Shown piece by piece: positions 49,601 through 61,163 of a DNA stretch of 64,000 bases (positions are counted from its first letter, which is position 1; every line of letters begins with the position of its first letter). The notes under the pieces are model-generated. The model worked only from the letters and a program-made list of their open reading frames with translations, was not told the DNA's origin and did not search any database. Made by a program: the position numbers and the translations under genes. Source of the DNA: Phialocephala subalpina (Eukaryota > Ascomycota > Leotiomycetes > Helotiales > Mollisiaceae); NCBI GenBank assembly GCA_900073065.1, contig FJOG01000017.1, positions 186,001-250,000 on the forward strand. Direction: 5' to 3'.

Positions 49601-52600
49601 GGAGGAGACGAGGAAATCATTCTTGCTTGATGACAGCGACAACAACCGACGATCTTTCTTTTTGGATGCTGGGGAGATATTACCTGGTGACAAGACGCCT
49701 TCGTCTATCAAGGAGAATGGATGGCATAGACGGATTGGTGACGAGTTACCTACTTTCTCTGAGCGCAAGGAGATGAGGAAATCGAGGAAGATGCCACCTC
49801 CTACTCCATTATTGCTCAATAATAAGGGGAGAAAAGCGACGGTTGTGGTGAGGGCTGCTGAGCCTTCGCCTCCGGTTGACTCACCCGAGCGTGCCATTGC
49901 AGAGATCCAGGCTCAGCTGAAGCGATTTGAAGAGCCGAGCCGAGGATCTGTAGGTTCTCTAATACGTGGTCTGCCAGGTGGCGATAATACTGCCCCTGGC
50001 AGTGACCGATTGCGTCTTCTTGAGAACCTAGAGGCAGAAATGGGACAACAGGAAAATGCCTGGCAACAGATGCAAAACAACCTCGATCGGGATTCCATGA
50101 TGTCTCGAGACTCCATGTCTCAGATCGTATCGCCTCACACAGGGGTCATTTCAGAGACGACTGATCTTTCGCGCGAATCCTCCCAGAGATCATCGAGAAC
50201 TCCATCAAGGATTCAGTCTAGACGTGCTCGCATAAGAAGTGGCATGTCGGATCACAAGAGCCGCATGTCCAGTCTTACCAACTCGACTGAAAGCTCTGAC
50301 AACTCGAGAGCAAGCGTATGGCAGAAGCGTCTTGCTGATGCTCAGATGGAATACGCAGAGAACGCTCCGGAATTGTTGAGGAAGCGAAGTCTTAACTTCC
50401 TTTCTGTGTCCAAGTCACACCAACTTGGTAGCCCAACTCCACCTGATTCCGGCGAGTCGGAGACAGATATGGAGACAGACGCCGAGTCTGAGGCTGAGAT
50501 GGAGAATGCAAGATACGAGGAGCTTCTTCGAGCACCCCGCAAGGAGCCCGCATCTCTTTGGCAACAACCTTTGCCTACACCTAAAGCAGCTGTTGGCTGG
50601 ATGTGGAACCCTCCTTATGAGACTTCCGAGGTTAGATCTGTTTCACCTGAGCCTCCCGCGAAAGGTCTTCGACCTGCTCAACGTCGCACCGAGACTGTGC
50701 TACCAATGTTAAGCACCGATCTCTGGGAAAAGCCAAGAACAGCTCCCAATAAGCGTCCTGTGGTCGCCTTATGGGGCTCGAAGCTTGTCCGACCTGTGAG
50801 CATTGTTACTCGTCGTGTGACACAACGACCACAGAGAAAATCGAAGCGTGTAACCTTCCTTCCAGATATTGGTAGGTACTCCCTGTTGGTAACTTAATGA
50901 TCAAGCTAACGTTCTATTAGTTGAGAGCCCGTCTCCTCTTCCAAACAAGAGAGACACTCTTGGTATCTTCCAATTCCCATGGGGAGAGAAGTCCGATCAA
51001 CCAGTCTACCACCCTGCCTTCAACCCAGCTCTGCTAGCCGGTCCTGCCCTGAACGCCAAGCTCGATGCTCGTTCCCGACAGCTCGAGAGTTCAGAACAGA
51101 ACGAGTACTCGTCTTCCTTCTTTGATGACTACGAGGACGAGGATGAGATGGATCCCGAGAGCGATGATGACTTCGATGAGACCACCCTGTGGGAAATCGC
51201 AAGCTTGTTGCAATCGAAGGATGTTCCTTCAAAGCAAAGCATCCTTGGTCCCAGACGAAGTGAGTCAATTCTCGAGGACTTTGAGGAGGAATCCGATAGC
51301 GATAATGCTGTCCCAGCTCCGGTGATGCGCCTACCAATTCGACCACTTGCCATGACTGCACGACCAACAACTCAACTATGGGCTCGCGAAACGGCTTCCC
51401 CAATCGAAGCTGCCTCCACCGGCTTGCCACAACCTGAGCCTCAAGTTTGGAACGCCTTGATCCCAGCCTCTGACGACATTGTCCGATCGAAAACTCGTGC
51501 TTCTGCTGTTCTCCCAGTTCTTGCTAGCAAGGACTTGTGGACCTCGGTAGAATCTGAGAAATCATCTTCTGTATCTTGGATCATGTCGAAATCTGGCAAA
51601 GCTTCTAAGAATTCGACAAGCCCAAGTTCGAGCCCTATGTGGTCGCCTAAACCAGAAGCTGCTCCTACTCGCGAATCCGGTCTTTTTGCCCCATCGGAAG
51701 GCTTGGTCATCCGAACAACGGACGCGAGCCCAGCTGCTATCAAGATGAGCAAGGCACCTCGCCCATCTGCTGCTGCTGTACCCAGCATTTCTTCACGAAA
51801 TCTGTGGATCCGCATCCAGAACATTGAGGAGGCCACCGAATGGTTGTCAAAGTCTAGCAAAACTTCATCTCCTCCTCGTTCGCAAACGATGTGGACTCCA
51901 GCCCCTAAGGTGTCGGATGTTCAAATCGTCGGTCTCTTCGATGCTTCGGTTCCAAGATCCGTTTACCGCACAAGCGATGCTGCTCCAGCTGCCATTAACA
52001 TGATCACCAAGCCTCGCACATCCAGAGCACCCCTCAGTGAGTTGACTACAACCAAACTATGGAGTTGCTGTGGCAAGTTACCGATTGAGCGTGACTGGAT
52101 CTCGGAGTCCTCAATTCGACCTGAAAGTCCGTCAATCTACTCGACCAGCTCCTCGGGCGCCTCATCACCTGCTTCTGACTCTTCATCTGTGAAGTCCACC
52201 AGTACCAAGGCTTCATCGCTTTGGGGCTCGGTTTCAGCTCTCAAGATCCCAAATTGGTGGGATGCTAAGGACAAGGGACCAAAGAAGGATCTTTCTCCGA
52301 TCGATGACAACAAGCCCGCATCAAAGATTCCCGTTCGTCAAGGCCCAACACCTCTAGCTCCAGTAAGAGAATCCAGAGTGCTAGCATCCCGCGATATGTG
52401 GGAAGCCAAGGCTCCCATTTTGGAGAAGACGCCTCTAAGAAGATTCGGAAGCCGTAGAGCCACTGTTGTTCAAGGACCAGCACCAGCGCCTCACAGAGCG
52501 CTTCGCCATGAGTATAAGCCTACTCTTATCGCTTTCCGTGCCAATTGGGATGATGCCCTCGCTGAGGCGATTGCTGCCGGAACCCCAAAGAGATCTTTGC

Positions 52601-54417
52601 CACGCCCAGTTGCTAGAAAGACTGATTGGGAGTCTGCACTTGCTGAAGCTATCAAGTCCTCGAAGCCCAAACTTCAACGACCTCAATGCTCGAAGGCAAT
52701 GTGGGCTGATGCTCTTGCTGAAGCTGTGTCCAAGAGCAGAATCCCAAGACCAGTTAAGGCTCAACGATATGATCCTTCGGTTTTGCATCCTGTGTTCTTC
52801 ACCAAGTCGCTCTCATCAAGCGCCAAGGAGGTTCACCCAGCTGCGATAGGCCATGTAGCTCCAAAGTACGACTCTTCGGTGCTGCACCCCGTCTTCTTCA
52901 TGGAGTCGCTCTCAACAAGCGCCAAGGAGGTTCACCCAGCTGCAATTGGTCATGTTACGAAGAAGTACGATCCCTCAGTCTTGCACCCGGTATTCTTCAC
53001 CGTGTCGCGCACCTCGACCACCTATGATGTCCATCCCGCTGCGATTGGGCACATCTCTAAGGTGACTCGACCTGGCATGTGGACTTCGTCCTCAGCTAGA
53101 GCCACACCCGCCGTTGGATCACTCTGGTCCAATAATACTGTTGCACCCCGCAAGACGACCGTTGAAGCAAGCATCATCGCGGAGCCTGTCCGAAAGGCTC
53201 CCGTTGCTCGAAATGTTGAGCTTCCAGTCCTTGAGTCCAAGACTTTCTGGCAACCAACCAGCGCTGTTTCCGTTGAGCGAAACTGGATCTCTTCAACTGT
53301 AGTTGAGTCTCCTCAGACTGCCACTTTCTCAAAGACGTGGACACCACGTGCTCAACCTCCATCGCAAGAGCAGGACAATGCCAGCATGTGGAGTGCTCAA
53401 GCTACTTCCATGCCAGCCTCGCCAAATATGTTCGCTCATATTAAGAACGAGCTTGTCCCAAAGGCCCCTGTTGTCCGAAGCGTAGAGCTCCCCGCCCTTG
53501 AATCTAAGACTTTCTGGCAGCCAGCGAAAATTATTCCTGTTGAGCGAAACTGGATATCTTCCGCCCCCAGTCCTCCCAGCTCTCCCAAAATAGCCACTTC
53601 CTCGATTGTAGCGAGTTCTCCAAAGACGACGAGTTCTTCACGGACATGGACGCCACGCAGCCAGTCTCCATCTCAGGTAACAGACAATATGAGCATGTGG
53701 GCCGGTAAGGCTGCCTCTGCTCCCTCCTCGCCAGACATATTCGCACATATGAATGCTGGACCCGTCCGAAAGGCTACTGTTGAGCAAGAACTTGATCTCC
53801 CGATTCTGGAGTCTAAGAGCTTCTGGAAGCCAACGAAGTCTGCTTCTGCGGAACGAAACTGGATCTCTGCTACCATCGTTCAGTCCCCACAGACGTGGTC
53901 TCCACGCAGTCAATCGCACGTCTCGCAGGCAGAAGACAGTATGTGGATCGCTAAGACCACTTCTTCCTCCACGTCGCCTGATATGTTCGCGCATGTGAAA
54001 GGTGGCCTCGTCAAGAAAAATTCTCCTTCGCGACCATCGACTCTTCCTCGCCTGAACTCAAGTGAACTTTTCGGAAATGGTTCGACTACTTCTCAACCAA
54101 AGAACACCCACTGGCTTCATAACACCTCGACTGGAACCACAAACTCGGCAGCTCGCGCCCTTACATGGACGGCACCGTCCGTTCAAGCAACGTTGCCAGC
54201 AACGAAAATGTGGGAAGTGTGCTCTGAAATCAGCCTCCCATCCCCAACACTCTTTGAGAATCCACATAGTCAATCCTGGAACCCCAAGAAGCGAGACGAA
54301 GCTTCAGTGAGTGAACTCGAGAGCACGGAGTTGTGGCGTCCGAGCATGAATGGTCCAGAATCACCCAAGAATTGGCTAGTGAAGAGGAGATTCTCAAGGG
54401 TTGAGTTTCGGTATTGA
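46657..54417 (+). CDS. Very large seven-transmembrane protein with Trp/Ser-rich repeat tail, function unknown
   Basis: join(46657..46703,46758..47310,47361..47448,47497..50871,50921..54417) gives 2519 residues. The first 270 or so residues contain about seven hydrophobic segments; the rest is hydrophilic, rich in Ser, Pro, Arg and Lys, and probably disordered and cytosolic. The tail repeatedly shows a short motif with LW, MW or FW after a Ser/Ala-Ser-Lys-type lead (for example ASKDLW, ASRDMW, SKTFW). It has a 33-residue unit three times (52768, 52867 and 52966 mark the same Tyr) and a 90-103-residue unit three times (SKTFWQP/ERNWIS at 53230, 53500 and 53810). I recognise no enzyme domain. The topology resembles a receptor, but no GPCR family signature was identified. 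The 7TM part and the tail could be thought separate genes, yet the splice phases join them without a stop. Confidence 0.75.
52765..53060 (+). repeat. 33-residue tandem protein repeat (99 bp x 3)
   Basis: Inside the large membrane-protein gene, a unit of the form YDPSVLHPVFF...AKEVHPAAIGH occurs three times at exact 99-bp spacing. DNA copies differ mainly at third codon positions, so protein sequence is being conserved. Confidence 0.85.
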
Positions 54418-54984
54418 GAAATTACTTTAGCATAATCATGTGCTCTGTAAATAATTAGAAATGTCCGTACTTTTGACATATTTTGGCGGGTTTAGGATGA
54501 GCGTATTCGGGACAGGAAATTGTTGATACCCGTTCGGGGGGGGGGGATTGTCGGCTCTTGGCAGCCTTTTATGTAACGTTACGAATCAATAGCTTGTACA
54601 ATGTAACTGATGAAATTTTGAAGTTGTACTACTCACTCCATGGCGAATGCGAGGTGCAAAGATGATGAGAATCTCAAAGCCTGAGAAGGAAAGCGTGGAT
54701 CTTGGCACATGAATTAAGCGAGACCAATCAAGGCCTGGAAATCCGGCGAAGTTAATATCGAAGATCTCGAGATGAACATTGCGAGACAAGTGCCACGAGA
54801 CCATTCTCACTCCCCAGCACAACGTCGATCAACCATATGTATGCATTGAATTATATTTCACACGTACTTTCACTTTGCATGCCCATTCTAAACGCCCCGG
54901 TAAACTGCTTTATAAAGCCTCCATCGGCCTCGTCAACCGCGAAGACCAGCACAATATCCAACCTCTTCCATGAGAGAAAAGACC
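54418..54984. other. Intergenic region between convergent genes
   Basis: It contains a run of 11 G (about 54536-54546). Nothing else is recognised. Confidence 0.5.
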
Positions 54985-56353
54985 CTATGACACGAATGCC
55001 TCGCCCGCGACGCATTCCAAAAAGCGCCAGACATCCCTACAACACGATTCCAAGTTTTTCTCCGTCCTCCATCCCAACTCCTCTTCAGCTCTACGCGCTT
55101 TAGCTACGCACATACCAACGTCTCCTTCCCTCCTGCCCACAATCTGCGTTGGAATTTTTCGTCCGCATACCTTCTCCATGGCGTCGACAACTTCGAGTAC
55201 CGATGATCCACGACCGCTTCCCAGATTATATACTCGAAAGCCACTATCTGTGCGAGATTTGAGGGCTGCTAGATGCCCTTTGGCAAGATCTGTTACATGG
55301 ATATAATCTCTCACGGCGGTACCATCAGCCGTGTCATAGTCGTCGCCATATATACTCAGAACGGGCAAGGCGCCTGTGATGACCCTCAACACCACAGGCA
55401 TGAGGTTGGATGCTGTATCTCGAGGATCCTCGCCAAGAAGTCCGGATTCGTCACAACCAATTGGGTTGAAGTACCGAAGAGCTGTGATGGTCCACTCAGG
55501 GTCTGCATGGGCCAAGTCGCTCAGAATAGCTTCACACATCCATTTGGTTCGTCCATACGGATTGGTCAGGCCAGAGCTACCCGAGTGGACTAGTTTCCGC
55601 TCTCCGTCGTCGTCAACAAAGTCAGTCGTTTGTTGACTGCAATATTCTTCTCGCAGTGGAATTCCGATGTCTGCGACAGTCCCATACACAGTAGCCGAAG
55701 AGGAGAAAACAAACTTCTTGATCCCATATTCGCCTAGCAAGCTGCAGAAGTTGATCATCCCTCCAACATTGTTGGCATAATACTTCAGTGGTTGTTTGAT
55801 GCTTTCTCCAACAGCTTTGTGGGCTGCGAAATGAATCACTCCTGTGATGTTGGAGCGCTTTCGAAGGTCCGACTCGACGGGGCTCAAGGCAAAGGGAGTC
55901 GGAATTTCGTATTCCTCCAGAATCGATGTCATGGCTTGACAATCCCTATAATCGGCCTCATACAGTTTGAGACACGGCCGGTGCTCTGGTGTCTTTTCAT
56001 AGTAAACATATACCATCGCCTCAATCCTATCAATTACAGAGCTGAAAGCATTGCTGAGGTTGTCGATGATGATGACCTAGAACAGAAATCAGACCGATTA
56101 CCACCTGGGGAATTGGAGAGACGCCTACATTATACCCGGCCTTCGCGAGCTCCCATACAGTATGAGAACCGATGAAGCCGCAGCCGCCGACAACGAGGAT
56201 ATACGGCGCATTGATTGACTTTCGGACAAGATCGAGGTCGACGTCGTCGAAAAGCACCGATCTTTCGGTGAAAGGTGTATCAACACCATCGCATTCTGAG
56301 CCCGACAAAGAGCGTTCTGGGCTAGAAGCGCCACTTCCTGTGCTGCCAGGCAT
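54985..56353 (-). CDS. uge3: UDP-glucose/UDP-GlcNAc 4-epimerase, Uge3-like
   Basis: complement(join(54985..56076,56129..56353)) gives 438 residues. It is a short-chain dehydrogenase-type epimerase with the NAD-binding GGCGFIG at residues 56-62, the catalytic Tyr249-x3-Lys253 in NPYGRTK and the conserved FSSSATVYG. A Ser-rich N-terminal extension of about 50 residues precedes the Rossmann fold. The enzyme interconverts UDP-Glc and UDP-Gal, and in Uge3 also UDP-GlcNAc and UDP-GalNAc, in the cytosol. It could be an ordinary galactose-pathway epimerase. The nearby GH114 and Agd3 genes argue for the galactosaminogalactan paralogue, and the symbol rests on that context. Confidence 0.9.
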
Positions 56354-59010
56354 CGTTGAAGTTTACCCCGTAATCTCGCAATGATGCTTGAAATTTCTTC
56401 CTCATAAATCAACTCTTGTACATGTCTTTATATGGCTGGGCGATGAGGTGCAGCACGGATAGATATTTCGATCACTGTTTCTTTTCTTGCTGGCAGTCTC
56501 GCAAGAACGTGGTCACCTCGCGTGATAAATTACTCGCGAGTGATGCTGGTCACTCCAATTTGGAGCCGTACTCTAGGTTTCCTTCACCCGCTCAGCCGTG
56601 GATATTTTTGCAGCATATTGCGTGAGAAAGTGCTATATCGGTACACTCCTTCTAGAATTCCTTTGAATTGCTGGGAAAATGCACAGAACATCAGACGCGT
56701 GGACTCTGTGACATTTCTGGTCCTAGTCATTTCATCTGAATTGTGCCTGTAGGATGCATTCGATCTGGACAATCACGTTCCGGAAGGAGGCTACTCGTAT
56801 CACCCTGCCTCAAAGATACGCAGGGCAAACTACCAGCGTGAGAAAATATCTCACGAGAAGACGACTGAATCGCTTTTTCGACCTATCTGCACGTAGGATT
56901 CGTCATCGTGGCCTGGATTCGGAGCAGAATTCACGCCGCAAGCACAGAAAGCTTTCTCCTGCATCACTTCCGCTTCCCAACCGGCACTTCACGATCAAAT
57001 CTGAGAGACTAGTGTTACTCATCGGGATGTTACTCTGGGGAAAGTCGCCGCGATCTTCTGGCAATTAAGCTTTGCAGGGCTTCTGTTGAAGTTCTGGAGA
57101 AGTACCGGGACAGCAGAACCAGGAACGCCATGACATGGCACACTTACCCAGAACACAGAGCTTGTCTCTGGTCACAGAACATTCAGTATACAGCTGCCAT
57201 ATACTTTCGAAGTGCCTGGTACCTGTGGATCTGAGGTCTCTAGGGTCTTCAATAACTTTTTCCCAGGAAACGATAACCGGGCCAAGTCTAGGTCGTAAAT
57301 CAGCAAAGATCCGACTTCGGAACATTGAAGTACCAGATTTACCCATCATCCCTTACCAACATCGTTCCGATGTACAATGATCCTCGATCTGGGGTAAGCA
57401 GGGATCGCTATTGTCCCACCTTAGATCTTCAGTGACATGCAGGTTCGAGGCACCTGGCACTGGATTCTTCGGTCAATACAAAATACCGGCGGGGCAGCTT
57501 GGGTTCCAGGCCCGAGATTTTCCTGGCGATTTTTCATAATATCGAACCGAGATGGCCGAGCCAATCGACTCGTGAATTGGTAGGACTTCGTGCCTTAAAT
57601 ATCTCCTGCGGCTTTGATATCAAGGCTAGACCAAGAAGACCCATGAAATATGGAGATCTCGTGACACAACAAACGAGATGACTAGCCCTCCTTATATCGC
57701 GGCTATTTTGGTGCAGAGGCTGAATTCATGGGCAGGTATTAATCAGCCAGCAAGATCCAGAGTGAAGAGAGCACAATCTATCCGCCACCATCGTCTACGA
57801 TGTCTGTGCGCTATGGTATCTCGCGGCGTGGGATGAAAAGTACAGAGCCAACGAGAACGGGGGATCTCCTTATCTTGATGTTGACTGACGACGTCGATAA
57901 GGCGGCTCTCAGCAATACAAAAGGCACGAAGGACCATATGAGATTCTTTAATCTTATGCTTTCACTTTCACCGTCTGCCTTCAAATATATGGATCTCCCT
58001 CTCATCTTCCCTCGGCGTATCATGGAGGTATACTTACAACAATCATGGACCAGTCACGCAAGTTTCGCGGCCCTGTCATCCGGACACTCATATTGCTATC
58101 GCCAAGGATCGGCAATGGCGTTTCCAGCGGTACTTCGTCTCCTCTAGTCAATCTTGCTGCTGACCGTTTTCCAAGGTGGATATTTCACGATGGCGTGCAC
58201 AGGATCAAGGCCTGGTATGAGATTGGGCCGCCTCGGGCAAAATCCACAAGCTACCATCTGCCGCAAGGAATTTCTCCAGATTTCCTGCCGATCATGGATA
58301 TACCCCACAAAGGCAAGGTTGATTGCTACAGAATTACTCACCGATGTCACCTACCAGCACTGCTCGTTGGCACCATAAGATTCCGAGACTTCGGATCCGA
58401 GCAGCAGATTCTTCGGCCAAGCTACTGTACTTTGCCCTCAATAAGTTCTGTTGAAGCCGGTCTGCGTCAAAGAACGCTCGCCTTGGCAATGTTTTACTCA
58501 TTGTTCGTCTACTGAGCATCTTGAGTACATTAGCTTCGTTGGAGATATATGGCTACATTGGATCCCGCACCAATGCAAGCTGTGCTACATTGCATTACTT
58601 TGTACATATACATATGGTGAGCACGTTCAGCATTTGGCCTCTCCTTGACGTTGAATAATATGAGGAAATCGCGCCGTTGCATCTCACGCAGGCGAATGTT
58701 TCTAGGGTTACGTACTCCTGATGTAAATCAGCTTTCTTGAACCTTTTGGCTGAATCCATTACAACTGAGATGCTCAACGACACCGATTATGTGAGTCAGT
58801 TGGTTAGCATACTTTTGCGCAATACGCAAGATTATCACGAGTGCACGGAAGAAGCTACACATCGGAAATCCTAATTTTTCATTTCTATGATGGAAGTGTC
58901 CATGCCATTCTTTTCATCTATGGGAGTTACAGCCTGCATTCGTTGATATAGGCTGAATGGGTTTGAATGACCAAGCATCAGGAACGAAACCCAAATCTGT
59001 CCTCGTCCTA
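56354..59010. other. Long intergenic stretch, no gene seen
   Basis: About 2.6 kb with only short, unstructured frames. In Aspergillus the spherulin-like hydrolase gene sph3 lies beside uge3. I looked for a GH135-like frame here on both strands and found none. No transposon ends were noticed. Confidence 0.5.
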
Positions 59011-59875
59011 TCAATTGCATGCTTTTATCCCGTCATCCAACCCAACGTTCTTCAAAATTGTGGAGAAATTTGCCGTCTGCTTATGAGCGCAGATCGTCTC
59101 CATGGCATCCAAACTCACAGTGGCGTTAATCGTGGAATTCAAGTCCGTAGAATCCAAGTCGGCGAGCGGATATTCGATATGGAATACTGGCTTGTTGGTC
59201 GCAATGAAGGGCTGGTAGAGCTTGCACTCTCTGTATTTCACGCACTGTTCGTTCACTTCAAATTCTACCTTGTCAATAACTTCCGTCACTATGCCACCTC
59301 CATTCTTAAGCCCGATAGAAAGATTTTCTGGTATGAGCTGCCTCGGACAAGAACGAGACATAGTCAATGGCATCTTTTCGAGTCAGATTGAAGCCGTTCT
59401 CGCTCTCGAACCCATCGATATTATCAGGATCAACGCCGTCGCAGTTATTGCTCACTGCAGCATCGAGGCGCCTCAACATGATCCGTCGAACATTGGTCGA
59501 GTTGGTATTCAACCACCATTCTCCAGGCCACCCAATAAGCGGAGCCCCATAGTCAGACGGCAAGAAGTCTCCAGAGTCCAGACGGAAGTCTTCATACGAT
59601 CCAGCAGAGAAATAGCAAATGACTTTGCGGCCCGCTGTATGCAACTTCGCAATGATTGTCGCATCGTTCAGGAAAAGATCGATGTCATACACCGAGACAT
59701 TGGCGCTTATGTCATTTAGCGGATACAGGATTTGGATCTGCCAAGTGAGGCCGGTCGAAGGAGTCCACCACGTTGTGGAATTTGTGGAGTTCGTATTGCT
59801 CACGTCTGGAAATGAAGTGGAAGTGGTGCTTTGGCGAGAAGATGGGGCGAGTATGTTGGGATGCAAAGCCCTCAA
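59011..59875 (-). pseudogene. ega3: GH114 endo-alpha-1,4-polygalactosaminidase (Ega3-like), frameshifted
   Basis: GH114 signatures are clear: TGLTWQIQILYP, VICYFSAGSYEDFR, the catalytic-region CDGVDPDNIDGF, then, in a different frame, EFEVNEQCVKYREC and KPVFHIEYP. The frame changes at a run of four T on the plus strand (59334-59337; AAAA in the gene). One base fewer would keep a single frame. No start ATG or signal/anchor sequence could be placed upstream of about 59875, so the 5' end is also unresolved. Ega3-type enzymes cut deacetylated galactosamine linkages in galactosaminogalactan at the cell surface. It is either an inactive gene or one carrying a homopolymer sequencing error. Confidence 0.75.
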
Positions 59876-61163
59876 TCAAGTTCGGCTGCAAAGTCATAAT
59901 CCATCATGAGGCTCACGACAGCGTCAAATTTGAAATCTCTCCAACGGAACACCGCAAACTGCACGGAGCAACTTTGTATACCAAACTTTCTCCTTCCGGA
60001 TATCTTGTTTCCGTTGCAGATACAAAGCATACGTCACCTTCCTCCCTTTCATTCCATCTCAAATTGCCTTTCCCAGCTTCCGTCACAGATATGGACATGC
60101 TGTTTCGTCCACTTTACCACATTTCTAAAAAATCAAGTAAACCAAACGGAACGCCACGAGGCTGAACACAGACCCTCCTTGGCTGCTTGGGGAAACAAGT
60201 GCCGACCCGTTCGGAACCATCTCTCTCCTTTCCTGATCAGCGTTGCGTTTTTCCCACTACCCTGCTCTAGTAAATGCCCTGTCGATCTTCTTAGTGAGGG
60301 GAGGAGAACCGGGGAGGGGATGAACAGGGAAAGACAGAAGGTGGTGTGGTGCTGCGGTTCCGGAATAAGTCTAAAAGTAAATCTGGGGAGGAAGTGGAGG
60401 GGTTATCAGGCTGAACAGAGGCTCAATGCCAAGAGAAATTGGGTCTTACGTAGGCTGCATGTTGGGGCAATGGGGATGAGGGACTCGCCAGGTACGGCAT
60501 ATGCGGGGTCAGGGGCAAGATCATGGTAGAGACATAAAGTTTAGATTGCTGGAAGTACCAGGGATAAGAGTTTTTTGTTTTTTCTTCGGTGCATGAGGCA
60601 GTTGTGAGTGGCAATAGACATGTTGCACGAGATCTCGGTCCCGAGAGTTGAAAATGTGGTTCGGTTTGAGGTTTTGTGATACTTCTGATGGAGGTGAACT
60701 TTTGGAAGCGATGAGCAAACATACAGGCATGTCTTGCATCTTGGATACGGAGGATTTGGATCTGACGGCCAGGCACGTTGGATAATTTGTGGTACAAGGT
60801 GCGGCGAGGTTCAGGGCAGGAAGGCACGGATACTCTGCTCGCGGCTCCTTCCTCTTCAAACATTGACGCAGTAAGATTCCAAAACAGATTTATACGCCTC
60901 ATCTCACGTCAATACCTAATTCAGCGGATGAAACACAAATCGCTGAGTCTGGAAGTGAGATCTTACATTATGGATCTGATTGTAGTAACGTGAAGCTATG
61001 TATGTGTAAATAGAATGTAAACCCAAAACAAAAGAAAGGTCCATGCATCGCATCATTATGAGTCCGGCAAATGCAGCCCTTTCCATCCTCCTTCCCTACG
61101 TACAATCTGTATTTGTAATTTTCAATCCATTGCATGCGTGTTAATCACCAGGTTCCACTTCTA
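59876..61163. other. Intergenic region between ega3-like and agd3-like genes
   Basis: No additional gene is recognised; it should hold the promoter of the ega3-like gene. A 207-codon plus-strand frame (59906-60529) has no domain and partly overlaps the uncertain ega3 5' end. Confidence 0.4.

Noticed and set aside
46657..50897. Treating the seven-TM part, the 47.5-50.9 kb frame and the 51.1-54.4 kb frame as three genes
   Set aside because: GT-AG introns at all junctions keep one frame, and the summed length is a multiple of three with no stop.
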